From positions 7,460,399 through 7,524,398 of the forward strand of contig CM030931.1 of NCBI GenBank assembly GCA_018136815.1: a stretch of DNA of 64,000 bases, in the 5' to 3' direction. The DNA comes from Isochrysis galbana. Lineage: Eukaryota; Haptophyta; Isochrysidales; Isochrysidaceae. The notes beneath the pieces were generated by a model. It was given only the letters and a program-made list of their open reading frames with translations, made no database searches and had not been told where the DNA came from. The position numbers and the translations under genes are program-made. Positions 10,822-22,949 of this stretch are shown here, one piece after another. How positions within the stretch are numbered: position 1 is the stretch's first letter; each line of letters starts with the position of its first letter.

Positions 10822-11225
10822 GGTGCAAATTTACGCACAAGATGCTGATCGTGTGCTGCAGTCTCGCAAGGCCTTGAGCTCGCGCAACCGAGGGGAAGAC
10901 TGCAACACGTTCAATTAGCATGAGCATTTCGCTGGGCCATCCGTTCCAGACGAAATGATTGGGGAAGGTAAAATTTTGCCTACAGCACAAGTGTCTGTAT
11001 GCCTTCTGAGGATAGTGTGCAAGAGCATCCGATTTTGCCAGGGATATTAAGCGGATCTCCGCTCGTGCTGTTGGGCCAATTGTTGCAAGCGGCACATCAC
11101 TCGTCGAGCATACACAAGATTCGTCACCGCAACTCAATGTAAAGCTCGCTGGAATTGATGACGAAACATGATTGGCATGGCTACTACAGCTCGCCGGCAG
11201 CAGCTGGGGAGATACGCAGGTTGAG

Positions 11226-11512
11226 ATCTGCCTCTTGCTGCCGCCCAAACCCAAGGTTTCTTTTGCGAGGTCAAGTGCGATGAGACGTGCGTACGCAGGA
11301 CGAACGAGAGCAAGAATCTTGCATTTAAGTCCAAAAGCACATACGAGCAACTTGAAAAGAGTGGAGAAAATAATGTGCGACAACTTGAAAGGAGTGAAGA
11401 AAATAGATTTGCGAGGGACGATGGCGAGAGCGAGGAACTTGGCGCAACTCTGAACGCAAGCGGAAAGAAGAGGGAGGGTTGGGAATGGAAGCTTCACATA
11501 GTGTCTTTGTGA
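11226..11512 (+). CDS. Possible additional exon downstream of the LENG8-like gene
   Basis: A plus-strand frame reads FFCEVKCDETCVRR, then a charged helical stretch (YEQLEKSGENNVRQLERSEE), and ends KREGWEWKLHIVSL at a stop at 11510-11512. Its composition looks coding. The open frame is closed upstream by a stop near 11220, so an acceptor must lie close by, but I could not match it to a donor. It could be a last exon of the preceding gene or a separate small gene. Confidence 0.3.
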
Positions 11513-11539
11513 TTGTGATAACGCCCAATCATACGTACG

Positions 11540-12060
11540 TCGTGTGACAGGTGAGGTGGTGGGGGAGCGATTGTGCTTGTGGATGTGTGTGCTGCTTGTG
11601 GATGTGGTGAGGCTTGGGCAGTGTGGTGCGCGGAGGGAGAGGGAGAGCGCGATGGCGGTGACGGGGCGGTTTCACGAGTCTTGTTACATGGTGTGAGAGC
11701 GGGGTCGGAGGACATGACAGCAAGCGAGAACGGGGTGGAGCACACGGGGGACAGACACAGGGAGGGCGCTTCCGAGCGAGCGCGTCAGAACAAAGAGACA
11801 AAAAACACAGGGGCGACGGGGGAAAAAAAGAACACGGGAAACTCTAGGAACAGAGGAAAGACTAATGGAACGAAGGGGAGAGCCGGGCGTCGGAGGGAAG
11901 AAGCGAGGGGCGAGCGCGGGGGGACTCCGAGCCTCGTGGGCCGGGGGAACAAAAGGAACCGCTGGGGTTGCATGGAAGGAGGAAAGGAAGGGATCCCGGC
12001 TTGAACTGCATGCGAGGGAACCGGGAGAGAGGGGCGGAAGGAGAGACACGCTCTAAGAAT
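11540..12060 (-). mobile_element. Fragment of a GC-rich element with an 'MSSD/E' open-frame start
   Basis: The minus strand has a pyrimidine-rich leader followed by an open frame starting MSSDPALTP and then rich in Pro/Ser/Thr/His. Similar leader-plus-ORF arrangements occur at 17611-18330 (MSSEIAPPISPSSPRA) and 29280-29830 (MTESAPTPSDLSPRAP). I treat the three as copies of one element of unknown class. Confidence 0.45.
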
Positions 12061-12112
12061 AGAGTGTGTCGGGGACGCTCCCCCTTGCAAGTGAGGGGGC
12101 GCGCTCTATAAA

Positions 12113-12655
12113 ACATCTGAAGATTCGGGCTACTCACGCTAGCTATACAGTCCACGTACTCACGGTACTCACTCACGACATCGCCTATACCCCAGTTTAC
12201 TCACTCCCTTACACCACCCCCTTCATTCCTTTGTCTTTGGTATCGGGGGGGGGGGCCGCGTGCACTACAACGGGCCAAGTGCAGGGGGTGGGCTGGGGCA
12301 GACCTGCTGGTGTGGTGTTCCTGTGGCAAAACAAACGTAAACGCCTGTTGCATGTGACACTTCGTGCCCCTGGGAGGTCTCGGCTCCCTCTTCTCGCGTC
12401 TTTTTCAAGTATCTCCGCGTTTTCGCGGCATTCGTGTGTCGCTCGGGGTGTCGGCCTGTAAACATACCGTAAACAGGCGTGAGTCTTACCTTTTCTTGGG
12501 TCAGATCGCGTCGTTTTTTTTGTCGTTCTTTTCTCGCGGTTCTCTTCGTTCTCTTACGGGCGTGCGATGCCTGCGCGCGCCATGGCACCCCTCTGAGGGG
12601 ACCCTCGGGTCCCCCCAGAGGGCCAGCTGGGCCAGCTCAGGGGGCAGTGGAGGCT
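12113..12655 (+). repeat. Long direct repeat, copy 1
   Basis: This ~540-base block starts AAAACATCTGAAGATTCGG and ends in the GGGGGCAGTGGAGGCTGGG module. It is nearly identical by eye to 52268-52815 in the same orientation, 40 kb away. A LINE fragment follows directly here; the second copy is followed by different sequence. It may be the 5' region of an element whose body differs between copies. Confidence 0.8.
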
Positions 12656-12659
12656 GGGG

Positions 12660-13640
12660 GAGGCTTCACACGGCTCTCGGGAACCGTACACACACGGATA
12701 GATAGAATATACACACCCATAACATGCTCCAACATCAATTGGCAAACGATAGGCCCACACCCGGCACTTTTTACGGGGAGAGGCGCCTCAGACCACCTAC
12801 CAGTCATAGGCACATTCGAAGTGGTCGGATACAAATCGGGGCGCACATACGATGTGCGCGTGGACAGCGAGCTATTCGCCACGCAAGACACCCGAAGGGT
12901 GGTGACACATCTATGGAAAAGCCACATCAACCCGGAGACCCCGGAAGAGAACATCGACGACGCCTGGGGCAGCGCCAAAAGGGCAGTAGCAACATACCTC
13001 CTGTGGGCAACGAGGCAGGGTAAGGAACACCAAAAGATAGCCAAAGCGCTCGACGAACTCGCCCTACTCGGGATCGAATAGACAACCTATTCATATTCCC
13101 AAAGGGAGACGCCCCGAAAGCGATATACACTCTATACATACTAGCATGGAGATACATTATAACGGACTTCTATAGGATTCACTATGAGAATATAGACTAC
13201 TCAGAAGAATCAATACTCATAAGGATAATAGAGAGATACACTACCCTGGGTAAAGCTCTATTATTCGCACACGAAACCGACTCAGCACGCACGGCCCAAG
13301 CGGGCATGGGAAGACAACCCAAGAAAAGGATAGGCATAGGCGACCTAAGGCCCGTATTCAATATAAGTGACAAAGGTGGGCTCAAACCCAGCGAGGAGCT
13401 AGCTGAGCTAGCCACCAAGCTGAGGATTGCGCACGTTGTCCAAGAGACCGAAGAGCGAGGCAAAGAGGACGAATAAAACACCAATACAACCGGCAAGGGA
13501 GGGCAACGCTAGAGGCAACGCGATCTAGACGAGACCCAACCACCAAAGCATGGCCGAGAGAACGGGACACACGAGAGAGAAAAACCAAAAGGCCTGCCCG
13601 AACACCACACTCCAAACCAGACCTCAGGTAGTGCACCGAG
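12660..13640 (+). mobile_element. Internally deleted LINE (endonuclease end joined to C-terminal region)
   Basis: The frame ending at 13081 carries the end of an apurinic-type endonuclease domain (RIDRIYTP, then GASDHLPVIGTFE, the SDHxPV signature of LINE nucleases). It runs into a helical linker and a stop. Directly after it, in another frame, comes DNLFIFPKGDAPK ... LAWRYIITDFYRIHY ... KLRIAHVVQETEE, ending at 13476. That segment is repeated at 36906-37340. The reverse transcriptase expected between the two parts is missing. A similar 3' flank (AAAAGGCCTGCCCG) follows both copies. Confidence 0.75.
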
Positions 13641-13881
13641 GTCGGACCCCGGAAACCAAAGAAAAACGAAAGAAGGGGGGCAGGGGAGGAGGTTGGGAGA
13701 GGGAAGATAAGGGCGATGGAGATAGAGGGGGAGAGTCCTGTAGACGGTAGGTGTATTGCCCAGAATATTCAGTTTTTTAGTTTTTTTTTAGGTGCTCGGT
13801 GAGAGAGGTCCGATGTCCTAGATTCATTTGTAAAGAGTGACCACAGATCGTAGGATCTCGTGGGGCGGGCGTGGCGTATCC

Positions 13882-16800
13882 ATGTCGGCCGCGTCTCTGC
13901 TGTCGTCGGCCCTTGGCTTTGAGGAGGTAGACGGTCTGCTGAGCACGCTGCGTGCGCTGGATGTGGATGGGGCGCGGGATTATCTTTACACACTGCTTGG
14001 CACGCCAGAGCTCGCCGACCCCATCTTGCTGGCGCTGCAGAGAGAGAAGGTGACGCCACTCGAAGACCAGATGAAGGCCTACTCAGACAAGCGAGCAGAG
14101 CTGGAGAAAGGCCCGGAGCTCGCGGGAAAAGGCGGGTCACAGAGTGTGGGTGGCGCCTTAGTGGCGTATCGGAAGGAGGAAGATGCGCCGGCTAGACGCT
14201 CTCGTTCGGGTGGATTCTCACGTTGTGCGCCACCGGTGGTGGGTGGCGCCTCGGCTGCAATGGAGAAGAAAGGAGGAGGAGGAGGGAGTAAAGGGGGAGG
14301 AGGATCAAGTGGCAACGCATCGAAGCGTCGGGCTCTTAAGCAGGCGGGGGCAGTCGTACTCCTTCCTGGCCGTGTTCTCTGCCGGTGCAATGCACGGAGG
14401 CATGAGCTCTTGTACAACTGCCTCTGCTGCGGCCTCGTCGTGTGCGAGCAGCAGGTAGAGAAAGGGAGAGAGTGTGGAGAGGGGGGTTCAGGAATGAGAG
14501 TGGACTGCGCGCGCATGCAGAGGCGCGGGGTTGCGTGGCGGGGAGGGCGTCTGGGGGTGGTGAGGAGGGAGCCGAGCGCGCGGGGAGAGGCTAATGGGCA
14601 CGAGGGCGCCCGGAAATGTCTCTTCTTCACAACACCCAAGCCTACAGCCTCAGGGAAGAACGTGAGTGTGCACATCACACTCACAGATGTCATGGCGCCG
14701 AAGGGAACCCCTTGTGAGAGCACACGGGTTTGTCTTTACTTAAGTTATACTCTGACTCGCTCATTCCGCTGCGTCGCACTTTTGTACAGCGCGATGGGCC
14801 GTGCTTGGTGTGCGGCAATGATCCGCACGTCCCTCGACCACCTACGGCCGCAAGCACAGCGAGTACGGTGAGCACAGAGGAGGCCCAGGCTGCACTGGAC
14901 GCCGCGGAAGCGCATACACGCCGACTGCTCGAATTCGATCGGAGTGCTGCGAAAAGGACGACCGTGATTGATGACCAGACGGAATGGTGCGCACACCCTA
15001 TTTGCCTCAGGCCACCAATCAACGCTTTTTGGCAGCTCTCTACGCGAGAGAATTTCATGGGATCATGTGCTGTATTTTAAGCGACGTTTGCGTCGACGAG
15101 CTATGAACCCCCAAGTTGAGATTTCTCCCATGCTCGGGTGAATGCCTTCACGGGTTTTCAGGTACTCGCACGCCTCTGCCGACGCTTGGATGAACGAGAA
15201 CGAAAGGCGCGCAGCACTAGAGGCTTCAACTGCTCGAGAGGCGGAAAAGGAGAAGCGACGCAGGTGAGCTACACTACACAGCCCGCAGACCATCTCGCGA
15301 CGACTACTCCTGCCCTCCTTTTACGTCAACTGCGACGGCATGTCACCTTCCCCAGCAATTTGCTCGTGTCCATTCTGCCTACACGCTTTCATCACCCTCG
15401 GCCGTGATAGGGAGCTTCGCCTCATCATCGATGTGCAGGGCAAGCGCATCCTAAGGGACGACTCAGGCCTCGACGAAGCTCCAGATGCACGGCATGGAGA
15501 GAGTGATGATACGGAGCCCGGCGAAATGTTAGATGCACGGACTGTTGCCATGGTCTCGCGTCGTGCGCTAGCCACCACCCGGGCCTCAGACGAGAGCTCT
15601 AGCTCAATTGCATGTGCGCCAGTATCTCCGGAGACTCGCGAACGTCTTCGCAAGAATAACGAGGCAGGCAGTGGTCGCCTAGCCAATCCAACACTTGCAA
15701 GACGTGCGCTGTTCGTTGATCGATCCTCTGTCGATCAGCGCAGCAGCGGAGGCGGCAAAGGGAAGGCAGGATCCAGCTCAAACGGTCTGAGGAGCAATGC
15801 GTGTTGCGGCAGTGGCAACACTTCAAATGCCTCTAGAGAACCTTTACGAGAGGCGGCGCAAGCCGAGGTGAGAGGCTTACCATCGGACCATAGGGTGGTA
15901 GTGAGGCTTCCCAACTTAGGGTGAACGCATGATGCACAATGCCTCACGTGGCAAAAGGGTGGCTTCTATGCACAATTTGATGGGTAGATTGGGTTGAAGC
16001 CGTGCACACAAAACACTTTGTTTGTTAGGGTCTCTGCCACTCTGTTCTCCGGGTGCAACACGACAACCCTTGGCTCGACCACTTTTTGGATGCGGAGCTA
16101 CCGCCTCGAGTGGGCCACTACACTCCACGAGATGAGATTGGTTGTATCGACGCGAAGCTTGATGCTGATTCCACGGGAGCATCGCGCGCTGGTGCTCTCC
16201 ATGCACCTGATGCTTATGCCGAAGCGGGTGGCGGCGGTCAACCACAAGCGGGCGATGCCCCTTCAATGAGCGGCGAGGGAACATTGCCGCCTGGACTTAA
16301 AGGGTTCGAGGCGCCAGTGGATGTACCTACAAGAGCGCCGCCGCCGGGCTTGAAGACATCCAGCTCTCATGATGTTGTCCATCGCAACCATGTTCACGGA
16401 ACCTCGCAGCCACCTTGTAGGGCACCACAAGCCTTGCCTCCATATGGATCATTAGGCACAGCGTGCCTCTCACTTCATCAGCCGTGGGCATCCTTGCTTG
16501 TCCATGGGATCAAGAGGGTCGAGGGAAGGTCATGGCAGTCTGATCATCGCGGGCCACTCTGGATTGCGGCCACAGCAAAAGAGCCAGAAGACTCGGAGAT
16601 AATGCGGGTGTGCCGCGTGCGTACCTTCAGCGGATCCGGGATGCGGCACCAGCACTTTCGCTCCACTATTTCTTCTCGTTGCACTGTGGAGCACCCCCCA
16701 TCTTTCGTGTGGTCTCCACAGGTAGAGCAGGAATACATCGAACTTCATCAGCGACAAGGCTGGCCGCTCCCGCAATTTCCATCTACTTATCCGACTGCTG

Positions 16801-17218
16801 CTTTGCTCGGATGTGTGCGCGTCACCGAGTGTAAGCCCCATGACAAATGGATCCAGGTGAACTGATATACATCGCTTACATTTCGCTTACAGCCAGCCTG
16901 AAGAGCCTACTAGTTTGAGCAGTTGTTGTTTCAGGGTTCTTGTTCCAGGGGGCCCGCCATGTCAAACAAGGCCCGTCGTAAACACCACCATCTCCCTGCG
17001 GCCTCACATGACCCGCGTGCCATCCATCCGGATAACTATCCCCAACACAGGAGCGTGGTGACTCGGGCGAGGAAAACAGCTCTGCCTTTGTCTTCTTGTG
17101 CGAACGCCCACGGCGGCTCCCGGTGCCAATACGTGTTTCGGGGTCGCACAAAATTTGGCGCTTGGAGCCCTCGCTTGCTTCGGCTGCAGAGGCGTCTCTC
17201 AACATGGCCGAGGCATGA
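13882..17218 (+). CDS. TRIP4: ASC-1 / TRIP4, activating signal cointegrator 1
   Basis: TRIP4 is the scaffold of the ASC-1 complex, which acts in transcription coactivation and in splitting collided ribosomes. Seven exons fit: 13882-14454, 14790-14986, 15162-15263, 15411-15867, 16029-16607, 16722-16856 and 17051-17218. All six introns are GT-AG and the phases agree, giving about 736 residues. Visible are the C2HC5 zinc finger split by intron 1 (CRCNARRHELLYNCLCCG, then GPCLVCGND), the LLEFDRSAAKRTTVIDDQ block and a charged helix. The ASCH domain follows (CLSLHQPWASLLVHGIKRVE, GPLWIAATAKEP, TAALLGCVRV), then the closing FVFLCERPRRLPVPIRVSG with HKIWRLE. Intron 5 is 114 bases, a multiple of three without a stop, so its retention would keep the frame. 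An in-frame Met at 13837 is an alternative start. The gene looks intact. Confidence 0.93.
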
Positions 17219-17469
17219 TGAGGTGTATGGGATCTTGAGCTCGGTGGCAAGCTTCTTCAGTGACTAGCTACACGTTAGAGTCGCAACAGGCTTATAGTGG
17301 AGTTGCACGATGCTCCCCTCCCACTAGTCTTGTCTCGTTCTCCCTAATCCCCACTCCCCTTTACGCAGTCTTGCTCGACGAAGCGAGTCCGGATTGTTTG
17401 CCTTCTTGCTGTAGCGCGCATGCACCGGCGTGTCATCTTGTTTTAGGGTGTCTCCTGTAGCCTGTAGGG

Positions 17470-17610
17470 TGGGTAAAAAAACCTTTTAATATTCTCGCCT
17501 CGCGCGCGGCTATGGGGTTAGCTATTATAGCCACGCCCATTTCCCATTTCCTTTCCTCTCCCTCACTTCCCGCCTTGCGGCACCTTCCCTCGTGCTCTAC
17601 TTAGGGGCTC
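17470..17610 (+). repeat. Leader repeat D, copy 1
   Basis: The A-rich start is followed by CCTTTTAATATTCTCGCCTCG, a 'GCCACGCCCATTTCCC' block and GTGCTCTACTTAGGGGCTC. Related copies are at 57063-57195, 59905-60070 and 62776-62900, all on the plus strand and each truncated at a different point. Here it runs straight into the 'MSSE' element. Confidence 0.65.
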
Positions 17611-18330
17611 AGGTTGTGGGGGGGGCTGGGTTGGGCGGGGTGCACCAGCCCTCTTGTTGCGGGTAAAGGGGGTTACTCCTCCCCTCTTGTACATTTCCCC
17701 CGCCCTCTAGTCTTTTCCCCGCGTGACTTCCCCCTTGTTGTCACGCTCCGACGCCCCCTCCTCGCATCGCCACTTACCACTTAGGTTCGTCTTCCCCCCC
17801 CCCGCGGAAGCCTCTCCCCCTCGCTCCCTTCCCCATTTTCCACTCCCCGAGTGTTCCCTTGTTCTCCCGGCCCCCTTTCATCCCTCTCTTTTCCCGCGTT
17901 ATCCTCTTCCCCGGCGCGTGCCCTTTCCCGCGAGTGTCTGCCCCCCCTGTTCTTCGCCGACTCTTACGCTCAGCGCCACCGCTCGAGCGCCCTTGTCCCT
18001 TCCTGATCTGCCCGTGTGCCCAGTGCTCGCCTCTCCTGCCCCCATGTCGAGCGAGATCGCCCCACCGATCTCACCCTCGTCCCCGCGTGCTGCTCCTGCC
18101 CGTGCCACCCCGTCCCCTCTGGTCCCTCCATCTGATACTTCTCATGTTACTGTCATACTGTCATCCACAGCCCATTTGTTCCATCGCACACAACAGCCAC
18201 AGCCTCACATCACTTCTCCACTCCACATGGTAGCGGAGGCGTGTCCTCCACGCCCTGCCAAGCACCACTCCCCCACCTCCCCACCGCCGCCGCTCCCGAC
18301 CCGCCAGCTCCATCGAATCAGCCCATGATC
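17611..18330 (+). mobile_element. GC-rich element with 'MSSE' open frame
   Basis: The pyrimidine-rich leader is followed by an open frame from 18044 (MSSEIAPPISPSSPRA), about 94 residues of Pro/Ser/His-rich sequence. It is related to the copies at 11540-12060 and 29280-29830 (shared TSHV and repeated TP/SP segments). Leader repeat D stands at its 5' end, which suggests D is the 5' part of this element. Confidence 0.45.
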
Positions 18331-18487
18331 TCTTGCCCCGCCACCTTTACGCCAATTGTCACGAAAACGGCAACCAAGCTACAGTACAATACGAGCGGAT
18401 TTATCGTCAGAGACAGAGCATGGAACTGCGAGCACAATCTTGGTCAATCTATTACTGTGAGGGCAATGTGGTGTGGCGATGAGCGCT

Positions 18488-20190
18488 TCAACACTTTCTC
18501 ATAGTGATCTCGCGCTGCGTTTCGAGGATAGGCACGTAGTCAGGCTTCTCTCCAGTAGCAATTTTGAGCATACTCTTGGCGCCCAGGACACCAACTGGGG
18601 CGCACAGGCCGGCGCCTGCTGGCACAGCTGTGCTGAAATGCATACCGCCATTGGTGCGGGATATGCCGCATCGCTTGGCGATCCCGGACCACGTCGAGAA
18701 AGTGAAGGTCTCATCCGCAACGGGCTTGCCCGCCTCAATCTTGGAGCTCCCGGCGAGGGCCTGCATGACGAGTGGCCCGCCAATCGGTTCAGTCACATCG
18801 TCTGTGCCATGGATGGTCTGCATGAGAGTCGCGAATGCCGTGCAGGCGCACGCAGAGCCCGACGGGTACTCCGCGTGTGGCATTACGCGCACGTAAGGCT
18901 GCCAGTCCTTGCCCTTCATCCATCGTGACTCGCCAACGTCGGGTCCGGCGTAAGAGTAGACATCGGCGGTCGCGAGGGTGGTGCGAACGACTGTGGTCGG
19001 ACGGATTAGGTCGAAGTTCACCTTCTCCTTCCACACTAAGATGGTGGCATCATAAAGGACAGCGGCCGCTGCCACATCGGCAAGGATGAAGTCAAACGAG
19101 TCGAGCGAGATCCCTTGGCGGGCGTAGAATTGCGCCTGCGACACGTGGGAGCGGCCAGGTGGGCCGCCACGCACGCAGCTTTTGGTTGAAGACACCCTGG
19201 CTCAACTGCTAGATGCATGGCATGGTAATGGCAGGTCGACAGGAGGTGCTCGAGCAACACCTGTAACGGCAGTACAGACGTTAGCTTGTTGTTGAAGAGC
19301 TCAACCTCGGCCTTAAGGTGATCGTTGAGGGAGTCAGTGAGGTTGAGAACTGTGAGAGCCTCTGCGTGGTAGTCGTACTTGGGCATTGGGGCGGTTGCAT
19401 CGCAGAGGTCTTGGTCAGTGAGGAAAAATGCGCGCGATGCCTGACCGATATGCGGTACCACATGCTCCGGGTGGAACATGAATCCAAGGCCGTCATCCTC
19501 GCGGATCGGCTGCCATGACTTGGCTTGCGTGTCCTTCCACGGCGAGTTGCGCGGCGCGTAAGGCACATCGCGCCAGTCCTCGAAAGGCACCCGGTTGTAC
19601 TGACGCGACAGGCTTCCGTCGGCATTCCAGCCGTCGTTTGAGCCGAAGAGCTGTGCCTCCTCGGTGAGCTGCCAGGCAAGGCCCCATGGCGTGTCCGTCA
19701 CATTGCAGCCAGGCCTGCTTGGGCACCGCTCATAGTCGAGGCCCCACGAGGCGAAGATGTCGCGCACGAGCGAGGGGGCCTGGGGAATTGCGCGGCCCAT
19801 ACCCCACCCGACGGCGTAGGCTAGCGTAAGCCGGCGGTGCAGGTTGAGCATCGAGCCCTCGAGCGCCTCGCTCCCATCGAGGCAGCGCCTGCGAGCCTCG
19901 CTCTCAGCTGGCCGACCGAAAAGGTCTAGCGAGCTGGGGTGGAAGGCTGCGGCGGCGCCGAAGATGGAGATTTGGGCGAGAAGGATGTCCCTGAACTGGA
20001 TCGGCGTCTCGATCGCCTCGAGAGCAGGAATTGCAGCGCCACCGATAAGCGAGGAGAAGATTCCGTCTGCCGGCAGAGCTCGCAGAGCTTGGGTGCTCAC
20101 GCTCCCCTCGCTGCCGTCGTCGATGCCGCGCGGTGAGATGCACGCGGTGGACGTACTCACCGCACCGAGCAGCATCAGCAGCCGACGCAT
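18488..20190 (-). CDS. Vanadium-dependent haloperoxidase
   Basis: These enzymes use vanadate and peroxide to oxidise halides; in marine algae they make halogenated compounds. Exons 20190-19261 and 19135-18488 join in phase 0 across a 125-base GT-AG intron, giving about 525 residues. The chosen Met begins a good signal peptide (MRRLLMLLGAVSTSTA), so the protein is probably secreted or plastid-routed. Vanadate-pocket motifs are in exon 2: WKEKVNFDLIRPTT (Lys and Arg-Pro), HAEYPSGSACACTA, and SRTNGGMHFSTA (Arg and His). The second motif has Ser where fungal and red/brown algal enzymes have the acid-base His of PSGHA. The ends look complete. A longer in-frame start at 20547 is unlikely because its extension is low-complexity. 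Confidence 0.9.
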
Positions 20191-20975
20191 GATCCTGAGG
20201 CTCGTCCTTGCTCTCCTTGTCCCGCCTGCGGCGGTGAGCTCGGCTGGGCTTCCGTCCGCCTCCTCGGCGCGGGCCCGCGGTGGGGGGGGGAGCCGACGAG
20301 AGGCCAACGAGACGCCGTTGAGAGAGAGGAAGAACCGATGCCTTAGCTGAGAAGAAACGGGGGAGGGGGGGGCTTTTCTTCCCCTCTCTTTCTCCTCGCA
20401 GATCGCGCGACGTGATGACGAGATATAGTGAGGGCGTGATGACGCTGGAACCGTGGTGTGGTAGCTATGGAAGGGGGAAGGGGGAGGTGGGGGGGGGGGG
20501 GGGGGGGCACATATAGGTAACATATACATATATTCAATACAATACACAGTACGGCGACGTCCTGGACGCCCGCCAAGTTAGTGGGGCCAGGAGTAGGAGT
20601 GGTACGAGCAAAGCTTTTCTTACGTCATGCGGGATGCATGTGGTATGTGTATGTGGACGGGGGCACAAAGTTCGTTACATACTTGGGGGAGGTCGATCGA
20701 TGGGGGGGATTGAGGCGTCTCAACTGTGACCCAAGAGTGAGTGACTCATAGGCCGGTCAAACATAAACATAGGACGGTCAAACACTCTTCCCAAATATGC
20801 AGCAAAATATGCAAAATATGCGGTGGGCGGTCGGTGGGCGAGCAACGAGCGGCGGCGCGGGGGCGCGCAGGCGCGCACACAGCTGCGCGGAATAACAAAC
20901 AATAAAGAGCAAAAAATAAATCTTAAAAAACTAGCCGCTACATGCACGGCGTGAGGCAGGTTGCTAGCGCTACTC
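20191..20975. other. Haloperoxidase upstream region
   Basis: A 19-base G run lies at about 20490-20508, with pyrimidine-rich sequence on the gene strand before the start codon. Near 20750-20790 the phrase GGCGGTCAAAC-like occurs twice (GGCCGGTCAAACATAA and GGACGGTCAAACACTC). No gene is seen. Confidence 0.4.
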
Positions 20976-21590
20976 TGTCGTATTCCATACGATGACAGAC
21001 TTTTACTTCTAACCGGTGGGTTATTTTAAGCCTCAAGGTCTCGTCGGCGACATTCTACCCCTTCTCTTACTTTCTTTCGATGTCATCAAACGTTCCACGA
21101 CTGTCTTCTGTCTTCTCTTCATGCATCGGTTGTAGTCTTCCGTCTTCTCTTCGTGTATCGGCGGTAGCTCCCCAGCGAGGTCTGCCCTCGTTGTTCCGAC
21201 ATCTCTGTCGCATGTCTGTGCGCCGATGAGTTGCCTTGGTGCCGACGCTTGACAGTCCGTCCTGGGTGTGGTTAGTTTTCGCCCTGTTTGGTTTAGTTCG
21301 TGTGTGTCTGCGTGGCGAGGGACCTTTTTGAGTCCCTGCGTTGTAGTCTCTCGTGTCTACCTTGGACCTAAGAAGCTCTCATTCTCCTCCTCTCTCTTCC
21401 TCTAGCTCGCTAGCTAGCCTCGGCCCTACCCTCCAACGCCGCGCGTTGCGAGCCTCCGAACCTCCGTCTCTCTCTTCGTCCCTAGCACTCGATGGCAGAA
21501 GCTGTCAGACCCGACTTCTACTATGACCTCTCAGACATATTCCCGCAAGCAACAACCAACGACTCCTTCACGGCCGCGTCAGCTGTGTAG
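20976..21590 (+). mobile_element. LTR-like unit, left copy (fossil)
   Basis: The unit starts TGTCGTATTCCATACGATG and runs ~520 bases to a start codon at 21492 (MAEAVRPDFYYDLSDIFP). The same unit lies inverted at 28682-29241, similar over ~550 bases including the first residues of the frame. A diverged part lies at 2471-2790, and the frame start recurs at 53870-54005. A TG start suggests an LTR, but with the two copies in opposite orientation a terminal inverted repeat cannot be excluded. The element body is not whole here. High similarity between copies suggests recent activity. Confidence 0.6.
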
Positions 21591-22084
21591 AAGGTTCACG
21601 CTCAACGGCAAGATTTCCTCTGTCGTGAAGATATCTCGTCGCGATCTGTATCCAGAGTGATCGCCGTGGTCGCGCGACATGACGCTCCCCTTCGGACTCT
21701 CCGCTACGTGGGAAGTTACAACGGAGACACGCTCCGGCCGTCGCTGCGGAGTCTCTCTCTCTCTCTCGCTCTCTCTCTCCGTCTCTCGTGACGTGTTTGA
21801 GTTATCGGTGATTTGGGGTCGCGGTTGCTTGATAATTTGCTTGGTTTGGGTGAATGATTCCGGTGTGTTCGTGAGTCGGTGTATCCTGTTGTTCTCGGCT
21901 TCGTTGTCCGTCGTTGTTCGCTGCGTCGCTGCGCTCAAGCAGCCTAGGCTCCCTCCCTGAGGGAAGAGTTCTTTGTAGGTCTAACAATCTCTTAAAACCC
22001 AACACACTAGGGCCACTAGGAGCGCCTCGCCGCCCCACAGCCCTTCGTTCGCCGTTCGTTCCCCGTCCAGACACCCAATAAAAT
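21591..22084. other. Unassigned stretch
   Basis: A (CT)n simple repeat lies at about 21747-21780. No gene or named repeat is recognised. Confidence 0.4.
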
Positions 22085-22420
22085 AATCAATGTTATATCC
22101 TAGCCAACCCCACTAGCTAATTGGACACAACTTTTCCGTCCCGGAATCCCGCCATGCCTGACGAGCCAGGTGTCCGAGTGCTACCGGGGGGTGGGGGCAC
22201 TGCCCCCTCCCCTCGATATTTGTCCTCCCCCCAGTGCACGCACCGACCCCGCGCACCCCAGCGCGTCCTCTCCTCGAGTCCACGCTGGGGGAAAACCCCT
22301 TTCGGGTAAAAGCAACGCGGGGGGGGGGGGGCATTCGTGAGATAGGGGCCCAGAAGCGCTAATCTCCCTCGCTAGTGCGAGTGGCCGCGGCGAGCCGCGG
22401 CCCTTCCCTCCTGGCTCTGG
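22085..22420 (+). repeat. Repeat B, copy 1
   Basis: The block TTATATCCTAGCCAACCCCA is followed by CTAGCTAATTGGACACAAC, a CCCGGAATCCCGCCATGCC block and a region around GGGGAAAACCCC. A long inverted copy lies at 31200-31615, with shorter copies at 59577-59690 and 63795-63850. Copies end in (ATT)n or (TAA)n-like tails on one side, which suggests a SINE- or LINE-type 3' end. Confidence 0.7.
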
Positions 22421-22539
22421 CGCCCCCGTCTTCTCTTACCCAAACGGGGCGAGAAGACACGTCACTGCCGGAGGGGAGAGCTGCCGCTCCCCCCTCCCCT
22501 CCCTCTTTCCTTTTCCTCCTCTCTTCCCTGCGGCGGGGG

Positions 22540-22690
22540 CCCATGGCGCGCGCCTGCGGCCCCTCGCTCAGGTCCCCAGATGGCCTGCAGGGCCTGGGAG
22601 CACAGCTCAGGGGGCAGGTGAGGCTGGGGCATGGCCTTGGCCCCTCCTGCCTCTCCCTCGCTGGCGCTCCGAGCCCCTGCGGGTCGACTG
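22540..22690 (+). repeat. Module C, copy 1
   Basis: Starts near CATGGCGCGCGCCTGCGG and ends CTGCCTCTCCCTCGCTGGCG, with an internal CAGGGGGCAGGTGAGGCTGG. Related copies are at 52740-52880, 54760-54920 and 60268-60440, and a partial one is at 12585-12655. All are on the plus strand. Confidence 0.6.
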
Positions 22691-22949
22691 GAGCTGGCTG
22701 GGGGGTCCTGAACAGGGGGGCCCAGGGGGAGGAGGGGCTGGTCAGAGGAATGGGCAGGCCACGACGGGCCAGGGCGGGCGAGTCAGGCGGGCCTGTGAGG
22801 AGAGGAATAGGTCAGCAGGGCTGTGTGCTCCTGGCAAGCCATCAGGCGTGCCAGGAGAGTGGGTGGATCCTCCCCCATGGCAGGGGAGGAGTGGAGAGAG
22901 AGGGGGGCTCGTGCCCCCCCATGGGCGAACTAAGTATAAACTTAGTTGC

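Noticed and set aside
10604-11497. 297-residue minus-strand open frame downstream of the LENG8-like gene
   Set aside because: It overlaps the RS tail coding region antisense and a more coding-like plus-strand stretch; no domain is recognised.
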